Shown here: positions 32,482 to 44,321 of the stretch, piece by piece
Numbering within the stretch: position 1 is the stretch's first letter
Layout of the letters: each line of letters opens with the position of its first letter
Assembly: GCA_036346225.1 (NCBI GenBank)
Contig: JARFIW010000500.1
Location: forward strand, 4,092,001 to 4,156,000
Direction: 5' to 3'
DNA: 64,000 bases
Origin: Platerodrilus igneus
Taxonomy: Eukaryota; Arthropoda; Insecta; Coleoptera; Lycidae
Translations under genes and position numbers: made by a program
Notes under the pieces: model-generated
Seen by the model: only the letters and a program-made list of their open reading frames with translations
Told to the model about the DNA's origin: nothing
Database searches by the model: none

Positions 32482-35400
32482 ATTATAGTACGAAAATATA
32501 TTCATTTTGCGGGAACACGCGTGTATAATAAAGCTAAACATTCGATCGCATTTTTGACGAAAAGCGCATATTTAATATTGAATTGGAAAGTAAGAATGTG
32601 ATTCACAACGTCGAGAAAATTCCATAGGTAATAAGGGTGATGGGGGGCATTTAAATTGAGCTATAATGTAAAATAAAACAAATAACAAAAGCCATAAATC
32701 AAGCGATAAAGGTCGTGAAAATGAGGCAAATGACAGCAATTAATTTTGTAGATAAGAAATAATGAGCGTGAACGTATTAATTAACGATATCTCGGGGCTA
32801 TTTAAAAGTCAAGTTCTGTAATTGTTGCATAGTTAGACAATTCGACAAATGAAAACGTACAAACGAAGTCTGGAGTGATCTAGATTATTTGAAAAGTGTT
32901 ACGTCGCAGGTATTTCGTCCTTATAAACTCAAAGGTAGGCGTTGACGGAGTCAGGAGTTAATAATCAGTCAAGTTAAGGCTCAGTTACTATTAAAACGTT
33001 ACAATGCCCTTGAACTGAGCTAATATATAAGCTACGTTTTAATAGTGGAAGTTCATAGTGACAGAACAATATTTGAAATGTACAGGAGTAAGTAAGATTT
33101 TGAAGTAATTAAATTGGTTTTAAATAAATGAACAATAATGAATTGCGGCACGATAAGGTTTTAATTTAAATGGAAGCATATATGAAGCTGAAATGGATTT
33201 AATGGTAAATTGATGCTGAGATTTTGAACGATTTGGGAGCGATTTGGGATCGATTTGGGATCGGAATACATATGTGAAATTTTATTGGTATCTAATGGTA
33301 AATTTTAAACAATTTGAACGATTTTGGTGTATGGAGTAGAAATGCAATTTGGATGTTTAATAATATTTGATGGAGAAATTTCAACGATATGAAAAAGAAC
33401 AACAAGCATAATTTAAATGATAGAACAAGAATCATGTTGGTTTAAAATTTTTAAAAGAACATTCTATTTATTAGTTAATTAAGTTGAGTTACGTAGGATT
33501 TTGTATGCAAATGTTTGTATGAGAGTGAATAATTTGAATTAGGGGTGGTTGCCTTGGGTAAACATAAATGATTAGATACGTTTAAATCCGATGCTAAAGG
33601 TAGGTTACAATTGTTCAACAATTGATGAATGAAGATCCTTATTAGAACAAGAGATTTTGGACTCTATTTAGTGCAAGCGAGTGACTATTCAGTAGTTATA
33701 ATTTTTTCGATCTTAGACTTAAAATACCGTGTGAAAGAAACAGCCGTTGTGGCAATATTGGACTCTAACCCTTAGATTTTATTATTTGTATGAAAGTATT
33801 ATTTTAGGTTACACGAAAGATATGGTTCATTAAAGAAAGTTGGTTGTGAATGTAGCAATTGTTATTTGAAACATCACTTGTTAAAATAACTGTACTCAAT
33901 AAAATATATTGAACGAATTGTAATTGAGAAAGTGTTTTAAGGGTAGTATGATTCTGAAAAATCGTAAGTCGACCTGCATATTGTAAATTAGTTTAGGTAA
34001 TGGAGGTTGTTTTAGGGCTTTAAATACTACTCCAAATTCTGATCAAATTCTATTGACATATTAGTTCTACTTCAAATCCTAGTTTAATTGCCGATCCTAG
34101 TTTAAATTATACGCAACGTTAATCATATACAATTAATTCAATTCTAGAATTAGCTCTACTTGGCTTAAACCTGTTGCGTCTGAAATAAACTCAAGGCACC
34201 ATAGATCAAAATTCAGTTTAGTTTTTAAGATTTGAGATGTTTTGTGTAAAAGACTGTATGAAAATATTCTAATTTGCATTTTCTATTTAATAATTTAATT
34301 GTGAGAAGTAGTAACTTTGACGTTTAATTATTTCACGATTACAAGATTTTATTTAGGAAGTTTATTTGTATAACAAAGAGCAATTTACACGTATCTTTGA
34401 TAAAATGAATATATTTTTAAGAGTAGGTACCTTTGTAAGTAAACTCTGACGCCAGAAGTTTAACGTAATTTAGTCTGGGTATAAGTTGGAACTTGCGCTT
34501 TATACATAATTTTATATGATTCATATGGCACTTATTTTCATTTTTTTTCTATATTATTATTTGTAAATATTTATACTCTAAAAACTTTAGTAGAAGTTAA
34601 TATACTAATATATTCGATCAGGAGAGCATTTTATGTTCTATCAATTTAAATAAAATCAACTAATTGCAGGCACCATAAAATTATTACAAATATTTTAAAC
34701 TTGTACTAATTTTTATTAATAATTGTACTCGTAAATAACTTTGTGTGGCTGCAGAAAGTTGGAATAAACAATTTAAAATTATTCTTGTTGTATTTATAGC
34801 CTATCATCTAGATTGAGAACAGTTACACGGTTCAGGAAATTGTCTATTCCATAAAAGTATTGGACTTGCTAAAAATTATGTAGACCAGCACAAATAATAG
34901 TAGTTTCACTTCAGAACAAAGTATCTGATTGAATTAAAAGGTTCAACAGCGCAATATCGACTTTATTTACCAAATGTAAAATCCTACTATTCAAATATCT
35001 AATTTATCCAAATGTTTCTTCACAAATAGAAAATTTATTTCGATATATGAAAATAATTTTGAGAATGTTTTAAATACGTTCTTTAGATTTTATGTCCGCC
35101 ATTATTCTGATGCGATACTATAATACTTGTTACATATTATTTATATTCATATTTAATTATTTTGAAATTTAAATATTTTGAATACGATTATCTCCAAAAC
35201 GATTAGAATTAGAGCATTGTTGCATATAACAAAATTTGCTACAATGCAGTCTACTTTTGAATGCTTTCCATTAAAAAGTTCCTCGGATAAAAAAATTTGT
35301 TGATTACAACATCATATCTACTTTTCAATTTATTAACAAATTATTTAATTATTTATTTAAATATCAACATCGTACTTCTATTTCAGAAGTTTACATTTTA

Positions 35401-35795
35401 ATTGTAGTTAACAATAGTCCCTAAAAGTTATATTGTACAATCCTCGTGTTACAAAATACATAATAATAAATAATAAATTTTACTGCAAAATAATACAATT
35501 GCAGATTTTTCAGACTATTTTTAAATTTGGAACCTGAGTCTAGAATTAGTCTACCTGTTTATTACATTTATTAACCAGGATGATACAACGCTTGATAAAG
35601 TAGTGTCTACTATAGTTTGTAGTAAATTTCATGTGTCGAAACACATCTATAGACCCGTGTTGTGTACAACAGAACTTTCAATTAAAGCATGGAGATTAAT
35701 TCTAGACAATTTATTAACCTGTTAAGTATTCTGTGGAAAAGATACAGGTTTGCTGTAATTGTTCTAGGTTAATATTGAGTTAATTGAGTTAATTG
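32482..35795. other. AT-rich sequence, nothing recognised
   Basis: Only short frames occur. A local repeat of GATTTGGGATCGATTTGGGA lies near 33233-33262. GTTAATTGAGTTAATTGAGTTAA occurs at about 35775-35800. No RNA gene or coding motif is seen. Confidence 0.5.
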
Positions 35796-36145
35796 AGTTA
35801 ATATTGATGTAAAAAATATACTTTTCACCGTTTCTGTATAGCAGACACTAAATATAATTGGCTACCAAATCATATTAAGGTAGAAAGGGATCTACAGAAG
35901 TTTACAAAGCAATCGAAAGGGTTTCTGACAGAACATTCTTTCTATAATTTAGTGGAAATTGTCCAGTTTTGCAAACAAGAGTGAAATAACAAGATATGGA
36001 AGCTTTTGCGTAACTAGGTTACTTGTTCATTATTACCTTTTTGTTATTTTTCTCATAAGATATTATTAATTATTCATTTGATGTGCTTCTCCATGTATTT
36101 GGGTTTTTTTTAAGTTAATAAAGTTGATATGATATGATATGATGT
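35796..36145 (+). mobile_element. 3' end of a CR1/Jockey-like LINE
   Basis: A short coding tail is followed by about 130 bases of 3' UTR and a (GATAT)n tail (TGATATGATATGATATGATG, 36126-36145). The pentamer tail and the terminal coding motif are typical of 5'-truncated CR1-like insertions. Confidence 0.65.
35850..35984 (+). pseudogene. LINE ORF2 C-terminal fragment
   Basis: Forty-four codons and a stop reading WLPNHIKVERDLQKF, then FLTEHSFYNLVEI, ending FCKQE. The pattern WNxLP..I......FK..L....... FY is the common C-terminus of insect CR1/Jockey-type polyproteins. There is no upstream continuation, so this is a heavily truncated copy. Confidence 0.65.
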
Positions 36146-37965
36146 ATAACAACTGGCGGTTAGATATTTTTTGTTGTAACTTTGCTTAGCAAAGCATTTG
36201 GTTATTTTCTAGTGATCATTTTAGAATAAGTGAAGTTTACATGAAATTTTCAAATTGATTACGGTTATATTGTATAAGAGATTAGTTACAATCCTACAAT
36301 AGTGTTTAATATATTGGCAAAAAGCACAGCCATTTGTTCAACTCACTGAAATGCTCAATCGCAAATATTAGTACGGGATATGCGTATCAATGCTCGGCAG
36401 CAAGCGATAGGAAGTAGAATCAGTGCGTACCAGCGCAGCTATAACGCAAAAATCGTGATATTTTGACTTATCCCAAAGGACAAATAAAATTTATGACTGA
36501 CTTGACGTTTTGTTAGTGGACGCTGGGCACATATAAGTACGAAAATCACAGAAAGTTTTCTAGATGAAAATGTTGCTCTTTCGTTTTATCACGTAGGGTA
36601 ATAAGAGATAAAAGCTTTCAGTAATATACCTTCTTCGACCAAGATTTCATAGCATCAGCAATCTGAGCGTGTGCCAGGTATGAAACATTGAAATGTCTGG
36701 AAAAATAAGAGTTTTAGTACCCTAGAGAGAAAATCCCGTAAAGTAGTCGCGCTTTGATTTATTAAAATTTGTTGAAAGCATCCAACCAAAATTAATTAAA
36801 TCTAGTACTCGTACATTAATATTCCTAAAATGTATTTTTCGGTGGCTTGTTATATCGTAAAAAATTCGATGAAAGTTTGCTTAAAAATCTAAGGGCCGTA
36901 TTTCATTCACAAATCACCACCTTCATCTTTAAGATTTCTTTACAGAAGTTAGCTATATTATCGATTAGGTACTTTAAGTTTGCGGCAAACCGTGATTCGT
37001 TCCGTCAATTCGTGAAAAGCTCCGCCCGCACTTTCAGGTTGCTATAGGAACACTCTTGAGCTTTGAAAAGAGATAAGGTACCCCTGCATAATAGCCAATA
37101 GACAAAGACAAATATAAACATGTTTGAGAATCATGACGGAGACAAGGTGATGAAGTTCAATGGATACCGGTATTTCAATAAGGTATTACGTCGTATTCGG
37201 TCACTTTTTAGGGTAGAATCAAGTATCAGCTGAATTTCATAACCCAATTTTATCAATATTTGCTGGATATGTTCTCAATCGATTATAAATGTGTACATAA
37301 TGATATAATATTTGTATTTAAATAAAATGATAAAAAAACAAAATTCTTAAGTATAGATACAGGATTATCAATCAACTTCAAAAGCACGTTACTGCAACAT
37401 GTTGTTACTTACAAAAATTCTACTAAAAAGGTTCAATTAAGAAGCAGAATACGTACAATGATTTTACAGTGCCTATTGTAGAGAGCCTGCCTTATACAAG
37501 ATACATACATAAATTATGAAATCCAATGCAATCATAATTACCCAAAAAAAGAGGCGAAACAGACAATACTGAATTTTTTATGTTTAAATACCGGCAGTAA
37601 ATATTTATAGGACTTGATAAATAAAAATCAGGATACTCCGCAATAACGCTAATAATATAGGTTATCTATGGATATAAAGATGTTTATTAATGATAAATAC
37701 ATCACCCTCTTTGAAACAAACTTCAATCAAGATTAACAAAACATTCAAACAATAACCGGTGTAATTAAAATTCTCTATTAGCAAAACCCCCAAAATAGCT
37801 ATACACGCCATTTAGTTGTTCATATGCAAATTAAAAAAAAACGGGATGGATATGAGAGGCTTGTAAATAAAATTAGAGATTAAAATTATGAAACTAGCAC
37901 GCATAAGGGTGTCGATGCTTTTAGAAACAATTTTGACTTATTTAACAACTTGATACGCATACTGG
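36146..37965. other. No recognised gene
   Basis: AT-rich sequence. The 66-codon frame at 36847-37047 has no recognisable motif and is not supported as a gene. Confidence 0.45.
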
Positions 37966-38826
37966 AAAATTTATGATACTCAGGAAGCAGAAACAGAATG
38001 GAATAATATTAAATCCAGCTTAGACATGGTGGCCAGAGATGTCCTGGGGTATACACAAAAAGAAAATAAGAAACCATGGATAACAAAGGATATCCTGAAT
38101 TTAATAGAAGAAAGACGAAAACACAAAAATAAATCAGACGAAACAGGAAAACAGAGATACAAATGGGAAATTATTCGCAAATGCAGGAAAGCTAAAGAAC
38201 AATGAATTGAAACACTGCAATGAGATACAAACTAAGATGGGAATAGTAAAGACAGACGAAGCAAACACACTAGCTAGGAGGAATTTTAGGGATATAAAAC
38301 CGTATAGCAAAAATATTAGGGGCACAGAAGGAGACATCATTATAAAAAATATAAAGAAAGTGGTTAGATGGCAAGAATATATAGGGAACTAATATGCAGG
38401 AGAGGAACTAATTGCACTAGAACAGGAATGGGATATTGAAAATGATGTCTTGGGATTTACTATACTTAGAGATGTGTTTGAAATAGCATTAAAGGGTACC
38501 TGAAAATTGGTAAGGCGTCGGGTATAAATAAGGTGCAAGCAGAAACTCTAAAAGCCGCTGGACAAGCAGTAACAGAACGTCTCTTTTAACTTCAAAGCTA
38601 TATGTATGAGACATGCGAGATATTTAAAGATTTCAACCATAACTTCATAGTCACTATACCAAAAAAGGGAAACTCGTATAGATGTGAAAATTTTTGAACA
38701 GTAAGTTTAACAGCACACCTGGAATTGTACAGAGACGGATGAAAAAGGGCTGAAAAAATACCAGGAGAAAATCAATTTAGATTTAGACGAAACAGGAGAA
38801 GATGGGAGGCTATTTTATCTCTGAGG

Positions 38827-39153
38827 GTGATAATGGAGAAGACAATAGAAAAAAAAGAAAGCCCGCGTATAAGGTTTGTAGATCTGGAAAAAGCATTCAA
38901 CAATGTAAAATGGATAAACTTGTTCGAAATACTCAAAAAGATTGGAAAGAGTTTTAGGGATAGACGAATAGTACATAGCTTATATGAACAGCAAACAGCG
39001 GTAATAAAATTAGTGCAGGAACATAGAGAAATAAATATTAGGAATGGGATCTGGCCTATCCTCGTTAATTTTTTTCTTGTACATCGAAGAGGGAGTGAAT
39101 ACTGTGAAATGCAGGAAGACATTCGGAATTATTATGTAGGGTCAAAAGATTGA
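38827..39153 (+). pseudogene. RTE reverse transcriptase fragment
   Basis: A 108-codon frame with FVDLEKAFNNVKW, in which the conserved catalytic-region aspartate is present, followed by an IVHSLYEQQTA segment. The G-x-RQG/LSPLLF block is damaged, with an in-frame remnant WPILVNFFL. The frame shifts before the ADD box, which reads FAVDIAVLAS, with its first aspartate replaced. It cannot encode active polymerase. Confidence 0.75.
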
Positions 39154-39386
39154 TATGTTTGGATTTGCAGTTGATATAGCGGTATTAGCATCGAGCAAGA
39201 AAGGGTTAGCAGTAAATCTTAATGAAACATAAAACGTTCTAGCAGAGAGTACCGTATCAAAATTAACAAAAATAAAACTAAAGTACTAGTATGCATAGAT
39301 GGGGAAAATAAGAGAAAAACCAGAATACAAATAGGAAACGAGAACTTACAAGAAGTTAAGGATTTCTGCTACCTAGGAAGCCAAAT

Positions 39387-39629
39387 AATGCAAGATGAGA
39401 AAAGAATATATAGAACAAAGATTAGCACAAGGTCCAACTACATTAAACAAGAAAAGGCAACTACTGTGTGCTAATGACAACAAACATAGAAACAAAGAAA
39501 AAGTTGTAATGCAAGATGAGAGAAGCGTAAAAGATATAGAACAAAGATTAGCACAAGGTCGAACTACATTAAACAAGAAAAGGCAACTACTGTGTGCTAA
39601 TGACAACAAACATAGAAACAAGAAAAAGG
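39387..39629 (+). repeat. 121-bp tandem duplication within the LINE
   Basis: AATGCAAGATGAGA recurs at 39387 and 39508, and the following sequence is nearly identical. The low divergence suggests a duplication later than the LINE's general decay. Confidence 0.85.
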
Positions 39630-40028
39630 TTGTTTAAAGTTAATGTGTGGAGCACAGCACTGCGCCTGTGAAACTTGCACAGCAGGAAAAGCGAACAGCA
39701 AAATGATAGGACAGTTGAAGAAGCGGACAGGAAATAGATAGAAGCGTTTAAAATGTGGTGTTACAGACGTATAATGAAGATATCATGGACAGACAAGGTT
39801 AAGAACAAAGTGATTTCAGAAATGGTAAGGAAATGAAGAAATATGCGGTAAATAGTAAAAAAATAAGAGAGATATGTTAATAGGCAACATTTTAAGGCAC
39901 GAGGGAATAGTGCGGAATATATTAAAAGCAGACATATGAAAAAAGAAAGGTGAAGGTAGACCTAGGTTGGACTATTGCACACAGATAGTCAAAGATATAG
40001 GCTGTGGAAATTTCAAGGAAATGTGAAG

Positions 40029-40375
40029 ACTTGAAACTTGGTGTTATAGGAGAATGTTAAAGTTTAGTTGGACAGATAGAGTAACAAACGAGGAAGTTTA
40101 TAGAAGGATAGGTGAGGATCCCTGTATGTGGAAACAATTGAAGGTCAGGAGAGATAGAATGATAGGGCACCAGTTAAGACACGAGGGACTATTTAGTAAA
40201 GTCTTAGATTATAGACTACCAAATAAAAATAAAGTAGGAAGGCCTACACAAAGCTATATTAGTCAAATTATTAGAGATGTAGGTTGTGAAGGGTATGTAG
40301 ACCGTTTTAGACTAGCTCAGAATAGAAAAAAATTTAGAGCTGCGTCAAACCGACTTTAAGTAAGTTCGAAAACAA
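40029..40375 (+). pseudogene. C-terminal region of a second RTE subfamily
   Basis: Starting at 40029, a second copy of the C-terminal ORF region begins (WCYRRMLKFSWTDRV), though the first copy has just ended at 40028. The frame at 40054-40359 reads through GEDPCMWKQLKVRRDRMIGH, a GRPTQSYISQIIRDVGCEG block and FRAASNRL. It is a different subfamily from the upstream copy. The 3' end is followed by an (AAAAAT)n-like run. Confidence 0.75.
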
Positions 40376-40399
40376 AACAAAAATAAAAATAAAAATCAG

Positions 40400-40585
40400 T
40401 TAACTAAATGTCACCAGGACATGACTCACAATTGGTTAGCGGTCTGGCATGTTGGTAGCGTTTCGTTGCTTAAGCCTTACCATAACATAATTTAATAAAC
40501 GTCACCATGGCATAACTCACAATTAGGTAGCGGTCTGGCATGTTGGCAGCGATTCGTTGCTTAAGCCTTACCATAACATGTAATT
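40400..40585. repeat. Tandem repeat, period about 97 bp, two copies
   Basis: GTCACCA-GACATGACTCACAATT followed by GGTCTGGCATGTTGG and TTCGTTGCTTAAGCCTTACC occurs twice. The TTGGTTAGCGGTCTGGCA portion faintly resembles a tRNA D-arm/box A, but no convincing box B follows. Confidence 0.75.
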
Positions 40586-40714
40586 TAACACTTTTCCTTT
40601 TTGAAGCGGATAACCAGGTTATATTTCATTTCCTTATAAATGGTAATCATGTAAACATGTTAGAGTTCTTTAACAATCATCAGGTTGCTAATATCTATGT
40701 AGAGCCAGCTAGAT

Positions 40715-40955
40715 AGGAAAAGATAGAAGGATATAGGAAGACCTAGACCAAACTATATTAGTCAAATTATTAGAAATTTAAGTTGTGAAGGGTATGTAGA
40801 GCTTTTTAGATTAGCACAGAATAGAAAAGAAGTTAGAGCTGCGTCAAACCGACCTTAAGTAAGGTCGATAACAAAATGATGATGATGATGTGAAGACTAG
40901 CTTAGAATAGAAATCGATGGAGGTAAGCGTCCGAACACTTCCAAGACTGAAAACA
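40715..40955 (+). mobile_element. Two RTE 3' end fragments, plus strand
   Basis: 40725-40885 matches the end of the subfamily at 40250-40370 and finishes in a (GAT)4 tail. 40886-40955 is a second 3' scrap, ending GAAAACATCATCATC where it abuts a minus-strand copy. Both are too short to encode anything. Confidence 0.65.
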
Positions 40956-41440
40956 TCATCATCATCATTAAGTCTTCAGTTCTGGAACTGGTTAGACACG
41001 TACCTCCATTGTTTCCTTTTCTGAGTTAACCTACACATTTCACTAAAATTCCCAGTCTGCATCTTTCACTATCTGCGTACAATATTCTGATCTAGGTCTA
41101 CATTTACCTCTCTATTCCTATATCTGCTTGTAATGTAGTCCCCACTATACCCCAAAAATGTCTTAAAACATATCCTGTCCTTGTATTTCTCCCACTTTTT
41201 TTTCTTCAGACAGATATCTTTATTCCCCTACTATTTCTATTACCTCTTTATTATTAACTTTATCTGTCTATGTTGAAGCACAACATTTCAAAGGCTGCTT
41301 CCTTTTCCACTCTGCTTCTCTTACTGTCCCTATTTCATAGGCGTACAGTGCTGTGCTCCACAAATATGCTTCCAACATTTTTGTCCTTGCTTCTAAGTTT
41401 GTTGTTTTCAAATATAACCGCTGCGCTTTCTTGTTAGATA
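40956..41440 (-). mobile_element. RTE-type LINE 3' fragment, minus strand
   Basis: It starts with the tail CATCATCATCATTAAG on the plus strand, then the AACTGGTTAGACACGTACCT block and decayed C-terminal coding sequence. It lies tail-to-tail with the plus-strand fragment ending at 40955. Confidence 0.7.
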
Positions 41441-42640
41441 CAGTTCGGTTCCCCTTCTATTGTTTTGTAAATATATACCCTATTTCGCCGATATTCGGTG
41501 GGTGTGAAGGGGGTTAAGCAGCTTATAACCATCAAGATCCGCCAACACTTGAACATTTGCTAAATTAATAGTTTTCAAATAACTCTCTCTGCACAATCAA
41601 GATTAGTTGAAAATATTGCAAAACCAACAACTGTGGTTGTTTATAATAACAATCAGGTTTATTGCAATTATTTTTGTCTATAGCTTTTCCGTCTTCGAAT
41701 TGGTTGGACGCGTGCTTTCACTGATTTGTATTCTGAACTAGCCAACACAGTTCCCCGAAATTCCCACCGCCTGCATACAGCTCGGTTACCCTTTCATTGT
41801 TTTGTAAATATATACCCTATTTCACCGATATTCAGTGGTATGTAAAGGGGGAGCGGCTCCGTGGCGTAGTGGTATGTGTGTGACTACTACGCCCAAGGTT
41901 CCGGATTCGAATCCCGACACGGTTCGCTTGAAAAATGTTAGGCGAACATTTTTCACAAAAACACACCCTCGTTCGGATAAGAGGTAAAATGGAGGTCCCG
42001 TGTGTGTGTTGTGACGCACGTTAAAGATCCCTATCTTGCTTGGAACAGCAAAGGTTCGAAAAAATTCCAAATTTTTCAGGTAAAGAAAACTCGCTTCCTT
42101 GCCAATGTAGTACCTTCGGGTGGAACATTGGAAAATCACATGTAAGGTATGTGAAGGGGGTTCAGCAACCTGTGGCAACCAAGATCCCCCAACACTTAGA
42201 CAATTGCCGAATTAGTAGTTTTCCAATAAATCTTTTCGCACAATCAGCATTAGTTGAGGATATTACAAAACCAATACCTGTATTTGTTTATAGTACTCAT
42301 CAGGCTTAAGTCCAAATATTTTGTCGACATTAGGTTTTCCGTTTTGGAACTGGTTGGACGCGTATCTTCACTAATTTCTATTCTGAGCTAGCCTACACAG
42401 TTCCCTGACATTCCTATAGCCTAGATATGTATGCTTTATTTCACCGATATTTATTGGTATGCAAAGGAGGTTAAACAGCCTGTGATGGCCAAAATCCCCC
42501 AACATAGACATTTGCCGAATTAATAGTTTATCAGTAAATTCTTTCATACAATTAACACTAGTTGAGAAAATTGTAAAACCAACACCTGTAGTTGATTGTA
42601 ATAATCATCAGGTTAAAGTACAATTATTTTTTGTCATCAT
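41440..42640. repeat. Composite tandem repeat, unit about 310-340 bp (array 2)
   Basis: The GGTATGTAAAGGGGGTTAAGC-type core appears near 41497, at 41837 (interrupted by a SINE and resuming at 42146), and at 42456. Each core is followed by the same AT-rich segment, CAACACCTGTAGTTG..., a TAATAATCATCAGG word and the RTE 3' block (GGTTGGACGCGTA). Same family as 11841-12362. Confidence 0.8.
41851..42145 (+). mobile_element. tRNA-derived SINE, full-length copy
   Basis: The head has an RNA polymerase III box A (TGGCGTAGTGGT, 41861-41872) and box B (GGATTCGAATCC, about 41903-41914). The body contains an inverted repeat (AAAATGTTAGGCGAACATTTTT) and CACGTTAAAGATCCC. Flanking duplications are GGTATGTAAAGGGG (41837-41850) and GGTATGTGAAGGGG (42146-42159). 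It sits inside the 340-bp repeat. Mobilised by LINE enzymes; makes no protein. Confidence 0.85.
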
Positions 42641-43430
42641 AAAGTTTTCTGTCTTAGAAGTGGTTGGACGCGTACCTCCATTGGTTTCTATTCTGAACTA
42701 GCCTACACATTTTCCTGAAATTCCCACAGCCTACATCTTTTACTATCTGTGTGCAATAGTCTGACCTAGGTCTATCTCTACCTCTCCTTTTTCTTATCTC
42801 TGCTTCTAATATAATCCGCATCATTCTTTCGTGCCTTAGTCTTTCCTATTTTTACTGTTTTCCACATATTTCTTTCTTCCCCTACCATTTCTAGAACCTT
42901 TTTATTCTTAACTTTGTCTGTCCATAGTATCTTCATCATACGTCTGTAGCGCCACATTTCAAAGGCGTATATCTTTTTCCTGTCCGCTTCTTCGACTGTC
43001 CAAGTTCCACAACCGTACAGTGCTGTGCTCCACACATATGCTTTCAGCAATCTTTTTCTTGTTTCCATGTCTGTTGCCTTTGAACACAGTAACTGCTTGT
43101 CCTTGTTAAATGTGGCCCGACCTTGTGCTAATCTTTGTTTTATATCTTTTGCGCTTTTCCCATCTTGCGTTATTTGGCTTTCTAGGTAGCAGAAATTCCT
43201 AACCTCTTGTAAGTTCTCGTTTCCTATTTGTATTCTAGTTTTTGATTTATTTCCCCTCCTTTGCATACTAGTACTTTAGTTTTATTTTTATTAATTTTCA
43301 TACCGTATCTCTCTGTTAAAACTGTTTCCATTTCATTAAGGGCTGCCTCTAACTCTTTCTTGATAGAAGCCTATACCACTATATCGTCTGCAAATCTAAG
43401 CATATCAATCTTTGTCCTTGCGAACAGGAA
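42640..43430 (-). mobile_element. RTE-type LINE 3' half, minus strand
   Basis: On the minus strand it runs from just after the ADD box region (about 43425) through the C-terminal ORF to the shared 3' block at 42660. It is the best-preserved C-terminal segment of this family in the window. It joins a plus-strand copy at about 43430. Confidence 0.8.
42778..43266 (-). pseudogene. RTE LINE ORF C-terminal region
   Basis: A 162-codon frame with GNENLQEVRNFCYLESQIT, STALYGCGTWTVEEADRKKI, EMWRYRRMMKILWTDKV and GEERNMWKTVK, the conserved post-RT region of RTE-type polyproteins. The upstream RT part continues beyond 43266 with a stop. The final part is frameshifted (the GRPR..FCTQIV block is lost). 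Confidence 0.8.
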
Positions 43431-43800
43431 AAGGTAGAAACCTTTAGGAGTGTTATGTTTCAGATGTATGATGATGATAGCAAGGACAGGTTAAGTTAAT
43501 AACAAAAGAGCTCTAAAAATAGTAGAGAAAGGAAGATATCTGTGGTAGCAAAGACATGGAGCAATAGAAGGGCAGGACATGCTCTAAAGCATTTTTGTGG
43601 AATAATATGGGATATATTACAAGCAAAGATAGGAAAAAGGAGAGGTAGAGGTAGACCTAGATCAAACTTTTGCACCCGGATAGTGAAAGATGTAGACTGT
43701 GGGAAATTCAGAGAAATATGTAGGTTAGCTCGAAATAGGAAACAATGGAGGTACGCGAGTAACCAGTTCTGGGAGTGAAAACCTAATGATGATGATGATA
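43430..43800 (+). mobile_element. RTE-type LINE 3' end, plus strand
   Basis: The frame 43542-43778 carries KIGKRRGRGRPRSNFC, RIVKDVDCGKFREICRLARNR and YASNQFWE. It is followed within a few bases by a (GAT)4 tail (about 43786-43799). The tail and terminal motif define the true 3' end of the family. Confidence 0.8.
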
Positions 43801-44320
43801 CGTATACAAAACTATATTAAACATTATACTACATAAGAGATTTGCAATATAATACTAAAAAATAAAAATGAATTAAAACTTATGTTAGGTGAGTAGAAGT
43901 TTGCTTGCTTTATTTGTTACAAACTGTTAAATTACGTCATCAATATCTAATCTTTTTGGAAGATCAGATTCTTTATATGTTGTAACGAAAACTCTATTTG
44001 CACAACAACAGTTCTTTATTTTCAAATGATTACACAAATCTTTTCAGCTACTCCTAGCTACAATACAATTCTACAAGCACACACGACAATTTATTTCCAG
44101 CTAATCGTTAACAGTGCACTGATTTATTTCATATCATAACAATCAAAACTTTAAATTGGATCCGGGTAACTAACGCTCATGACTGCATTTTATACCTTAT
44201 CCAATTGCTCTTTATATTTCAAGAACACAACAGAATATGCAAGTAACATTCTGACGATATTTTATTATATGGTTAATAAAGCTCTTAAACGCAATCCCTT
44301 GTATATGTCAGTCAAAATCA
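43801..44320. other. No recognised gene; possible LTR-like sequence
   Basis: AT-rich sequence downstream (minus-strand sense) of the Gypsy remnant. TGTTGTAACGAAAACTC near 43977 followed by TTCTTTATTTTC could belong to a decayed long terminal repeat, but no matching second copy was found. Confidence 0.25.
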
Positions 44321-44321
44321 T

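Larger units (their letters stand above)
37966..40028 (+). mobile_element. RTE-type LINE fragment, plus strand
   Basis: It begins inside the linker before the RT (ETEWNNIKSSLDMVARDV near 37990). It runs through RT blocks (FVDLEKAFNNVKW near 38875, FADDIA-equivalent near 39165) and the C-terminal region (KISWTDKVKNK near 39777) to a GRPRLDYCTQIVKDI-like segment near 39960-40015. Many frameshifts are present. It includes a 121-bp tandem duplication at 39387-39629. Confidence 0.8.

Noticed and set aside
36847..37047. 66-codon plus-strand frame
   Set aside because: No recognisable domain and an AT-driven composition; insufficient support.
41852..41925. Genuine tRNA gene at the SINE head
   Set aside because: It is joined to a repeated SINE body with flanking duplications, and a related body occurs twice more in the window.
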